Source: Xestospongia bergquistia (taxonomy: Eukaryota; Porifera; Demospongiae; Haplosclerida; Petrosiidae). From it: a DNA stretch of 64,000 nt. The position numbers were made by a program, and so were the translations under genes. The stretch is taken from positions 632,501 through 696,500 of the forward strand of contig OZ014418.1 in the NCBI GenBank assembly GCA_963965975.1, written 5' to 3'. The notes under the pieces are model-generated. The model had not been told where the DNA came from and ran no database searches. It saw only the letters and a list, made by a program, of their open reading frames with translations. Each line of letters starts with the position of its first letter. The first letter of the stretch is position 1. This document shows, in pieces, positions 1 through 9,727 of the stretch.

Positions 1-2500
1 AGACGTTGTTCACACAAATTTGCTAATTGAGCAACAGCAGTTTGCAAAGAACCCATTGTTGATCTCATACGAGTGAGAAAGTTTTGTAAGTACCACTGGA
101 AGAGTTTTCTTCTTGGTAGAAAATGTGGCAATAACAACGACAAGAGATACCAACTTTGTAGAATACAGAAATTTTCTAAGTTAGGAGGACCTGATATTTG
201 TCTTAACATTTGACAGTATAGTTCATCACGTAGTTCAGGGTGTGTGAGACATTTGTTAGCTAACTGCTGGACAGAATGTATGTGATAATCAAGACAGAGA
301 GGATCAAATTGTGTTGTGATGAAGAGATGTACAGTCTGAGGATAAGAAAATTTTTAAAGTTATATAAATATCATATGATCATCATTTACTTTAAACATTT
401 GGATAGCTTCTGTACCAAGAGCAGCTGAAGATATAAGTGGTTCATGAATCGTTTCTTTTGTGTAATTTAGTACAGGATTACACTACAGGGCAGACGCTTT
501 AGGAGGAGAAAATATAATGTTACATTTCATTACATTTACAATACATGTACTTACATGTAGTGAGACCTTCTCGTTCAGTACGCCAAAGTCTGGCTACTAA
601 TTTCTCTGTCAGTGTGAGCTCAGGTCCTGTTTCACCACATGAAGCTGACACTAAGTGATAATACCATAAGTCCTGTGTGTGTGAGAGAGAGAGAGAGAGG
701 CGGGCACTGATTTATAACAGACACTATAATTACTAACCTTTTCATCTTTATTTGACAGAGATATTGAGATCCAGTCATCTCCGTCATTGAGTCCACTTCC
801 TCTTTCATTTCCAGCTCCTCCCATTTCGACAACAATAGTGAACTCCTCTTTGACTTGGCTAGAGAACAATGTTGAAGAGGAACGACCACGTTGATCTGGT
901 ACATCAACACTATGGCGTATCATAGCATCAACCAAAAGAAATTTCTGCATAGGCTCTGCATTAGGGTCTTGGTAGACCAGTAACGATTGATCAACAAGAG
1001 TAATCCACATTTTTTGAGGGACATGAGACAAAATTAAATTAAATTGATTATAATACTAACCACTTTAGCCCAACCAGCTGGTAAATCTTTAGTAGACGAT
1101 GATGATAAATTTATCTGACACATTCTCATAACAGTCTGTAACACTAGAGAATGAGTATATTAGAATATGTAATATATACACTATTATATTATATTATATT
1201 ATATTATATTATATTATATTATATTATTATTATATTATATTATATTATATTATATTATATTATTATTATATTATATTATATTATATTATATTATATTATA
1301 TTATATTAATTATATTATATTATATTATATTATATTATTATATTATATTATATTATATTATATTATATATTATATTATTATATTATATTATATTATATTA
1401 TATGTGACCATAAATACGAAAATGGTACCTAACGCACAAGCAAATTTCGAAGAAATGCTTGTTTAGAAACGGTTGCTACGCATTCATCTTCAACAGGAAA
1501 TCAATATAATTTGGTATTCATAAAGGTTAATCAGTGATCCTGTCGCATACTAAATATTAACAACTTCCTGTTTAAAATGGCTGCATAGCAACAGTTTATA
1601 TGCAAGTGTTCATTCAAAATTTGTTTGCACGTTAGGTACCATTTTCGCATTTATGGTCACATATTATATTATTATATTATATTATATTATATTATATTAT
1701 ATTATATTATATTATTATATTATATTATATTATATTATATTATATTATATTATATTATTATATTATATTATATTATATTATATTATATTATATTATTATT
1801 ATTAATGTATATACTGTCTCTATTGTACCTTTAATCCATTCTTCACAGTCAGCATTGCTATCGGCAACAAAATGATAGGTTCTGGTGGGTGTGGCCAGCT
1901 AATGAGGGAGAGCATGATATAGGAATGGTAATATTTCATTGAGTCTTACTTGAAAAGAACTTGTCATTTCATGTCGAGTTATTTTACACCAAGCAGCAAG
2001 ATTGATCACGCCCTTTGCTCTGCAGTTAGGACTTTTCTACATTAAACATAAACAGATCAAATGTCAAATTGAATTGGTCTTTTCTGACATACTTTTGAGA
2101 AATATTTTAACTCCTTTCCTTTGAGAACAAACCAGCGTCTTGTCCAGTGTTTCAAACAAGGACCCAACTTGTGCGAGTAACCTTGTTTCTCACATAAAAT
2201 CTGATGTAGGAAAATCACTCAATCTTAACATTTTTAATTGTAATATGATGTAATATGTTGTGTATGACATAAATATGATGTAATGTTAATACGTGATGTA
2301 ATATATTGTAATATGATGTAATATTATGTAATCATACACTGTTTCATGATGCACCAGGTAAAGTAGTTGTGTATTTATGATCACGACTGGAATCTGGAGG
2401 TACAGATGGATCATGTTGTACAGGCTCTACATAACCTAATGAGGCGTCTGGTGGTATCACATAATCATCACTATCAGAGTCTGAACTAACACTAGAATCT
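1..2500 (-). CDS. PLEKHH/MAX-1-like PH-PH-MyTH4 protein (partial, 3' end off window)
   Basis: Spliced minus-strand gene read through short exons. An acidic Ser/Asp linker (about 2500-2350) is followed by a PH domain (about 2210-1830; GYSHKLGPCLKHWTRRWFVL then TRTYHFVADSNADCEEWI). A second PH-like segment lies at about 1139-740 (KMWITLVDQSLLVYQDPN). A MyTH4 domain follows at about 650-1 (NPVLNYTKETIHEPL, GTEAIQMF, LDYHIHSVQQLANKCL, HPELRDELYCQMLRQ). The order PH-PH-MyTH4 and the MyTH4 wording match the PLEKHH/MAX-1 family, which normally ends in a FERM domain; that part would lie before base 1. Family members are cytoskeleton- or membrane-associated adaptors without a myosin motor. Myosin-X-like proteins share PH-MyTH4-FERM, but no motor is visible here. 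The 5' end is unresolved: exon phases between the linker and the first PH exon do not join cleanly. The largest intron holds the 1.4-1.8 kb repeat block. Confidence 0.72.
1172..1402. repeat. (ATATT)n microsatellite, left half
   Basis: Long run of the 5-mer ATATT with occasional ATT slips, inside an intron of the PLEKHH-like gene. It resumes at 1662 on the other side of a MITE-like insertion. Confidence 0.95.
1403..1661. mobile_element. MITE-like foldback element inserted in (ATATT)n
   Basis: The ends are inverted copies: TGTGACCATAAATACGAAAA at 1403 and its complement, with one change, ending at 1661 (CATTTATGGTCACA). The inverted similarity runs imperfectly for roughly 100 bp inward (GTTGCTACGCA/GTTGCTATGCA, then AACAGGAA). 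TA flanks both ends (1401-1402, 1662-1663), as expected for a TA target duplication. There is no coding capacity. This is the build of a non-autonomous DNA transposon of Tc1/mariner-type target preference; the family assignment is inferred. Confidence 0.8.
1662..1804. repeat. (ATATT)n microsatellite, right half
   Basis: Continuation of the ATATT array interrupted by the 1403-1661 element. A 69-residue Ile/Tyr/Leu frame through it is repeat-derived, not a gene. Confidence 0.95.
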
Positions 2501-2727
2501 AGATGAATGGATGAATGAATGGATAAATGGATGTATACTTCATACCTGCTTTCTGCTGTTGTTATGATGAGATTGGATAATGGACATAACACTAACAACC
2601 ATGAATACAGCTTGTACTCGACAAGCCCCTCCCTACAATATCAATGAAATATGAATATTGTTGTTTGTGGGTGTGCATTACTCTCACGCCTTACGGCAAC
2701 TAAAGGTCGGCGAACACAGAAACAGTT

Positions 2728-5700
2728 ATGGCAAAGAAACAAGTTGATGCAAAGCTATTAATATCCTTTCTGAGTCAGGTTCAACTAGGTAAGTAGATAG
2801 TTAATTGTCTTCTTTACTATTAAGTATGAGGATTGACTGTCTGAGTCTTTATTGAGTATTTTAGTGCTGTTTGAGTACTTTTAATTTTTAATTTGTTTCT
2901 TAGATATCACTCATTTAAGTGATGTATTAGAAGTCTTGAACATGTTTCCATATCAAAGATGGTTCAAGTTAGGTCTGTTGTTGGGTATACTACAGCCTAC
3001 ACTAGCAAAGATCGAAATAGATCATCGTAATGATGTAGGTCGATGTCTTCAGGAGTGCATGACTTGTTGGTTGAGAAGAGTTGACAAAGTAGATGAGAGG
3101 GGAAGACCATCATGGGATGTACTAGCTAGTGCTTTGAAGAAGATGGAAGAAAATTATGTGGCTGAAAATATCACTCAAACAGGTATGATATGATCTTAGG
3201 ATTATGATATTTATGATTTATTTATTAGTGGAGGAACAAATCCAGTCTGCTGGACAAGTTCTGATATATCCTGCACAAATGTCACAGCTGTTATATAGTG
3301 AGAGATGCATCAATGAAGTGACCCTTGATGAGGTGGAGACACTAGAGGGCATGGTTGACAATAAGAGAAAAACCCTCTTGTCCGCTGTACGTAATACAGT
3401 GTCTTCTGATCTCAAGAATATCAAAGTGCTAGCTAAAGTGTTGTCTGAATTTGAAGAGACAAGAGAATTAGCTGATAAACTACTCAATGAATATGGTAAG
3501 TTATCAGTTGTTAATTAAAGATGACATTTCTCTCATTAATTGTGTAGCTCAAAAGTTTCCAGAAGATGACGACATTTCAACAATTCCTCAAAATACATGT
3601 AGTTATCAACAATCTGCTAGTGATATTCTTCGTTGTCACTATGGTACTTTGTCCAAGTCTCTAGATGATCCTAGTAGAGTTGGATGGCTACTTTGTGAAC
3701 AAGATCCAATGATAATATCAGAAGAAACACTTACTAGTGTTGAGTTTATAAGGAAATGTGAGTCAGAGAAAAGGGTAGTCTTGTTGAGAGCTGTACGTTG
3801 TGCTGTTCGTAGTAATTCAAATAACTTGGAAATATTTATTAATGTGTTATTAAAGTTCTCTGAGAATGTGTTAGTAGCTAAAGCTATTCAGAGTGACTAC
3901 AGTAAGTAATTGAATTACATTAATGAAATATTAAAAACTTATGTCCATAGATAAAGAGATTGAAATAAAAAAGAAAGATGAAGAACCTTCAACAGATGAT
4001 GGTATAATCAATATAACATAATAGTTATAACAGATATAGGAGGGCTACATTATTTGATACTCACCTTAAGATGAGGTGGATCAGTCCTCTTAGATTTGTT
4101 ATCATGTATTATAATGAGTGACTAGCATAAAAACTATTATATGTGAATATTATTATAGTAACCAATATTCATAGTCCATCCACCCACTCAATAAAAATTT
4201 ATAATTCAAGTACATAATTTGTGAAATTTTGTACCACATTTAGTTACAACAGAAGTATTGGTACCTTTGGATATGGCACCAACATTTACATCAATCAGAG
4301 GAGAGTTTGCAAAAGCTGTTTTCAATATCCGTCTTTGTATTAATAAGAGCCAAGCATCTGTAAAACAAGTTAAAACCTTACTTAATGGTTTCCCTGAACT
4401 AAAGCCAGAGTTATCTAATGCAGAAACAATGGATGATATATTGGATATTGTACGTGACAAATGTACACTGATTAATATTAATTATTTAGAAGTTGTTGTG
4501 GACCAGTTTAACATTGAAGATGCTAAGGCATACATCAAAAGTTACAAGAATATTGTTGAAAAGTTCTCTGATGAAGTATCAGTTGAACTGTGTCTTGGTA
4601 AGCATTTCCACATGGCACAAATACCCTCTTGTCTGAAATGTGAGACAGCTAAATTTGTTCTCGACTGGAACCCAGACAACACCACTTTGAATGATATTCG
4701 TGATATTTTAGCTGTCTCATTAAAGAAATTAGCCAAGTCTGTAAAAATAGATGTCATCAAAAAAAGCAACTCCATCACTGTAATATGCATTTTTCCTCTC
4801 CATCTACTTGGACGACTCATTACCATTGCTCAAGAGACTGTTGAGGTTGTAAAGAAAAAAGGATTAATTCAACTCTCTATTGGCCCTTGTATTATTTGGG
4901 ATATCAACATTAGAGATCAGGTATATATATAAATTTACACTACAACAGTATCCATGTGTTGTTGATATAGGAGATGAAATCTTTGGCAATGGAGATAAAA
5001 GAGAAGCAAACACACTTTGAGAAGCAGTTGGAGACACAGTATGCAATTAGCAGGAGAAAGACCGTGGAAATTGAAGATTTGAGAGCTAAACTCAAACAGC
5101 AGGAAGGTAACAGGACTATAATTGTAAAAATCACACAGTAAGACATTGACTATGAAAAGCTTGCATAAGATATCCAGAGGCTAGCAACAAAGAAGAAAAC
5201 TATACTCTATCTGAGTTAAGAAGAGCTACCCAGACATGTAAATAACTTTGCCATTTTACGTGCTATCCACATGGGTCTTGTACCAATCAATTCAGCTTGT
5301 AAATGCCCATTTTATATATAAAATTCGGCTTTCTAGTGCTACGAGAAAGTAGCAAACTATAAAACTCCATACAATTTCAATGACATACCTTTGACATACT
5401 TAAAATTTTGCACCTTCGAGGATTTAAAGATAACATTTTTTGCCTTGAGAAGTCAGCCGTCTCTCATGTGGCAATTCAAAATTACAGTTCTAATTATATG
5501 AACAGATGTTCTATTATAACAATTATTATTAAAGTAATAACCAAGTATTGTCTTTTGTGATTTAAGGCAACTATAAAGACACCAAGGTTCTGAAAAAACC
5601 TTTTAACAAAGAAGGAAGACTGATAATGCCTGATAGAGGTAGTAGATTTTCATCTGATGGCTTCACGATCAAAATCATAAACTAACAGGTGTCATTTCAG

Positions 5701-8647
5701 AGATCTTTGAGTCTGTTTAAGCTTGCTGAGTTCTTTGAATAGTCATAGATATTTGTAACAACCTCCTTTGTTTATGATCTCAGTCTCTTTCCCTTTGCGA
5801 TCTTCATGAACATGAGAGAAAACGTGGTGTGTTCACATGCCACCCACGTGAACAAATAATGAATAAAATTAAAATGTACTTGAGCGCTAATTGCATATAA
5901 TAGGAGAGGAAATACCTCACCTTACATTGCATGCATAAAACCCCCTTTTCTTAATGAAGGGCTCTTTTATACTCAGACAGACTGTAGTTAGAAGCCTCCA
6001 ACTCTGACAAGTCACACGACCATTAATATAATGCTTGTATGCATAATAGAGGATCTTAATCATTGAGTGTACATATGTAGTTTGAATATATGTAGTTAAT
6101 AATTTGTTGTTTTAAATTGTCACATTCAACAATATAAGCTGATAATATAGTAATGTATATATATTACTATATAGCTCTAAATAACTGTAGGATTGTTTAC
6201 ATGTCAGGTAGTAAAGGTATTAATGTTTATTGTTATATTGTAATTGTTACATTATAATGTTTTGTATTATTAGCTGATAAAGTGGAGTTCAAGTCAGAGA
6301 AACAAATGTCAGAATTGATGGAGAAAGACAAGGAGATTAATGCATTAAAATTAACCCTTAAAGAAAAAGAAAGTAAGGAAACATGAATTGTCTTTGACTA
6401 ATACTACATAGTGTAAACATGTACATATGTACTTAGACCACACCTATAGTACATAATGTTGTCAAAGAATATAATATTTTAATTTTAATATTTCTTATAA
6501 ATGGAAATAGAATCTGATGACATTGAATTATGTGAGCCAATTGTTATGCAGTCATCATTTTCCAATATAAAGGATCCTATTGAACATGAACCAGTGTATC
6601 ATATGGAAACTTTTTACACTAGTAGTAGTGGTTTAAAACGAAAAGGTGATCATAATTTGGAAGATGAAAAACCATCAAAGAAACAATGTGAGTATAAATA
6701 CATAAGATATTCTTAAGATAATATAATTAGCATATACTGTGAAAGTCTATTTTATCTTGTTATATTTAATTATATTTTTTGTCAAGGTTTAACAATTTAG
6801 GGTTTAGGTTCAGAAATTCAGAGTTTGGTTAATACTTCACATACTAAGCAATGACTCATTGTTTTATGATTGCTTATCAATTGTTGTATCTAGAGTTTGT
6901 TCTATAAACAAACTCAACTTACATAGCAACAACTAGTTTACAGTCAGGCTACATATATATCTCTCTATAGTGAAATTTCTTTTCACTGACAGCTTATAAT
7001 AATCATCACTGTATTATATGTGTATATTTTATTAGTACTAGGACACAGTATGGACAGAGAAGGACCACAAGATCAATCATCAACTGACACTTTATCAGGT
7101 ACATGTACATTAATTGAGATATAACTATGTACCTAATGTAAACAGAGAAGCTGAAACTATCAGAGAAAATGAATAAGGCAAAGACGTTAGAGATAGATGA
7201 GTTAACCAGACATAAAGAAGGTGAGCTAAAATACTGATAGTAGTACATACCATATATGGTTATGTTCTATAGCTACTGATAAAGTGTTAGTAGAGAAACA
7301 AGAAAAGATTGAGGCATTACAAATGGAACTAAAATCACTAAATGTAGAAGTAATGGAGAGAGAAGAAAGTGGAATCAGTCAGTTAATGGAGAAGATTAAA
7401 GGTAAGTAAAATAGAAAATGTTATTACGGAAGCTGAAGGCAGACATCCAATTCTACTTTGTAATATCATATTCTGCTTTGAAGTTTTCTGAAAATATTCA
7501 ATTTTACTTTACAGTTTTATCCTAAAATTCCAATTCTATTTTCTATCCTTCAATGGAATATTAAACAACTAAAATCCTATACCCCACCCTAACTGGAAAC
7601 ATATCCTTTCACTCCATTCTAAGAGACAGCTCATAGTGCTTGCACTCTGCGCTTCACTTCAGTGAGACTTCATTGAGCAATGGAAAATAGAATTGGAATT
7701 GGATGTCTGCCTTCAGCTTACCTATGTTATGACATACAAAGTTATATACAATTATTCTAAATAGAATTCATTTAGCATTTTAATTATCATTAATATAATT
7801 ATTGTAGATCCAAGAATTATTGACATAAAATTGAAGAAGACAATGTCATTAGAAGTTAGTCAGTTAAAATCTACACAGAAAGGTGAGAACTTAACAGATA
7901 TTATTAACATTTCATGCTCCTTCCATTTATTGTCTTTTCTCATTATGTGCTCCTGTTGTTATATATAATTATTATGTTTAAATCTAATATAAATATACAT
8001 GTGCTGTACATGTGCTTTGTATTATATAGAATTACAGAAGGAGCTACAATCATTACAAGAGATAATAACATCTCTTACTTTACAACTAAGAGAGAAAGAA
8101 GAAAGAAATGTTCATTTAACAGAGAACATAAAAGGTATATTAACAACATGTATAGTTCTTTACTTTATCTATTGTAGATCTGAGGTCTAGGATATTAGAG
8201 GTGAGAGATCTCCTTAAAACTAGTCATCCACTTCTAAGTCAAAAACTTGAGGAACCACTTGCTAGCAAACAAGAAGGTATATGTACACCTGTTCTTTATA
8301 TAACTTATCTACTCCTGTACATTCTTTATCACTTCATATTTCAGACATAGAAGCATATGAGTTGGTTGACAAGATGAAAACACTAGAGGACCTCACATCT
8401 ACTGTCCAAGAAAGAGAAGGTATTATATAACTACTCAAAATGTACAACATCTTATATTGTGTATTGTGTAGCTACTGACAGACAACAAGAGATTACAAAA
8501 TTACAGGAGATGATTAGTTCACTAACTCTTCAATTGACAGAGAAAGATAAAATCATTACTCAGTTAACATCAATAGATACAGATAAGGAGGACAGCCAAG
8601 AGGAATCATCAGATGATGAAGAACTACCAAGTAAGCTGCCATTATAA
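2728..8647 (+). CDS. Gene A: Death-domain / CARD-like / coiled-coil protein
   Basis: Start chosen at MAKKQVDAKLLISF (2728), whose donor joins in phase to the exon at 2904. Residues about 20-115 (2904-3182) form a Death domain: YQRWFKLGLLLGIL, RNDVGRCLQECMTCWLRR, RPSWDVLASALKKM, ENYVAENI. Exons 3229-3495 and 3548-3900 encode two helical segments resembling each other and Death-fold/CARD domains (RKTLLSAVRNTV and KRVVLLRAVRCAV at matching positions). The exon at 4244-4919 encodes an unrecognised module of about 220 residues, also present in gene B. From 4971 on come many small exons (for example 6274-6371, 7146-7220, 7272-7402, 7808-7882, 8030-8133, 8178-8278, 8345-8420, 8471-8647) encoding Glu/Lys/Leu-rich coiled coil. 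Introns are 45 nt to a few hundred nt, nearly all phase 1. The protein ends in an acidic EESSDDEELP tail, but a GTAAGC donor just before the stop leaves room for more exons. A role in Death-fold signalling is inferred only from domain type. Confidence 0.75.
7428..7722. mobile_element. MITE-like element with terminal inverted repeats in gene A intron
   Basis: Left end AAGCTGAAGGCAGACATCCA (from about 7430) and right end TGGATGTCTGCCTTCAGCTT (to about 7719) are reverse complements over about 26 bp. The element is about 290 bp, non-coding, and lies in the intron after the exon ending in KIKG. A copy occupies the same intron of gene B (53359-53659). Confidence 0.75.
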
Positions 8648-8745
8648 CTTTAGTAATATTTAAAACATGTCATTAAACTACAATGTATATATGGTACAGT
8701 ATGTAGTGGTTTGTAGTACACTCTTATAACATATGATAACTCATT

Positions 8746-8776
8746 AATTTCACATACAACAACTGTATGTGAAATT
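8746..8776. repeat. Perfect 13-bp inverted repeat, 5-nt loop, downstream of gene A
   Basis: AATTTCACATACA, loop ACAAC, then TGTATGTGAAATT: a perfect hairpin about 100 bp past the stop codon. The same hairpin is at 54686-54716 after gene B. Function unknown; a 3'-end structure is possible. Confidence 0.75.
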
Positions 8777-8874
8777 TATTACATAAAGTCTATTTCATTA
8801 GTTGCTTTCATCATCACTACCTGTTGTTAATATTGAGTAAGAATGAGTAATGGATTCATCATTGATGACTCAGT

Positions 8875-9074
8875 NNNNNNNNNNNNNNNNNNNNNNNNNN
8901 NNNNNNNNNNNNNNNNNNNNNNNNNNNNNNNNNNNNNNNNNNNNNNNNNNNNNNNNNNNNNNNNNNNNNNNNNNNNNNNNNNNNNNNNNNNNNNNNNNNN
9001 NNNNNNNNNNNNNNNNNNNNNNNNNNNNNNNNNNNNNNNNNNNNNNNNNNNNNNNNNNNNNNNNNNNNNNNNNN
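8875..9074. other. Assembly gap, exactly 200 N
   Basis: 200 unknown bases, the same length as the second gap, so probably a placeholder. It swallows the 3' end of MTIF2, which needs over 1 kb of coding sequence, so the real distance must be much larger than 200 bp or the flanking contigs are not truly adjacent. Confidence 0.97.
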
Positions 9075-9698
9075 CATGACCCATTACAGTCACTATAGGT
9101 GGGCGTGGTCTAAGATATAGGCATGATAACAAATAGCATATAGTACACTTGTTACTTTAATGCATCTTTAGATCGGATTATGGGTGTGGCATCTTTTATT
9201 TTGGTCTCTTTTATGGGATGTCCCATTTCCATGGTAACAAGTTCTGATAGCTCCAATGACATGCCTAGAAAGGGGTATAATCATGTATTAATGGGTGGTC
9301 AACTAACGAGTGTTGGGCATGTGACTTTTTTCACCCATTTCTTGCAATGTCTTAATTATACCAGCTAAAATAGAGATACCATAATATCACTTATTTCTAA
9401 TTATTAGCGACAAAGTAATTTTGAATCCACACGAATCGGTACTTACTTGTTTTTACATTAAGTTGTTTTGCTAACTGACGAACAGTCAGTCCATTTTTTA
9501 ATGTCACGGGAATCTTCTCCTGAATACAATGACATTGCAGTAATGATAATATAATGTTAGCCACACCTACTTGATTGGTAGCATATGATCTTATTTGAAG
9601 TGAATACTTTAATATTTTGAAAACCTAAAAAGTTACAAAATTAAAGAAAAAGTATTTTTAAAAAAACTTACATTATTCCAGAGAGCCATTATTGACAT
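9075..9698 (-). CDS. MTIF2: Mitochondrial translation initiation factor IF-2 (5' part only)
   Basis: Exons read on the minus strand: MSIMALWNN (9698-9672), VFKILKYSLQIRSYATNQ (9624-9571), a segment with KIPVTLKNGLTVRQLAKQL (from 9519), a segment with LELSELVTMEMGHPIKETK, and finally PRPPIVTVMGH running into the gap. PRPPIVTVMGH is the start of the IF-2 G1 loop, which in the family continues into the GTP-binding P-loop. The KNGLTVRQLAKQL segment corresponds to the N-terminal IF-2 subdomain. The basic, Arg-bearing N-terminus fits a mitochondrial targeting peptide. All of the GTPase body, domain II and C-terminal domains are missing because of the 200-N gap. The start codon is 29 bp from the divergent BCKDHA start. 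Confidence 0.85.
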
Positions 9699-9727
9699 GT
9701 GATGCTTAGGGCCACACCTCCAGAAAA
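9699..9727. promoter_or_regulatory. Presumed shared MTIF2/BCKDHA bidirectional promoter core
   Basis: Only 29 bp separate two divergent start codons. Transcription starts must therefore lie within or across the neighbouring gene's 5' end unless undetected upstream exons exist. It includes GGGCCACACCTCC. Inferred from geometry only. Confidence 0.4.

Larger units (their letters stand above)
6978..8874 (+). repeat. Segmental duplication, copy 1 (gene A tail)
   Basis: By eye this tract matches 52907-54806 with only scattered substitutions and small indels across exons, introns and 3' flank. Similarity begins at TTTCACTGACAGCT just before the exon at about 7036. It runs to the edge of the assembly gap at 8875, so its true end here is hidden. 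Confidence 0.93.

Noticed and set aside
1625..1834. 69-residue frame rich in Tyr/Ile/Leu
   Set aside because: Pure translation of the (ATATT)n array.
5168..5242. Possible small exon in gene A (DIQRLATKKKTILYLS)
   Set aside because: In-frame stop appears before a credible donor, so it is not counted as coding.
8827..9132. Several frames running through the first N block
   Set aside because: Artefacts of unknown bases. Only the MTIF2 G1-motif exon on the minus strand is real.
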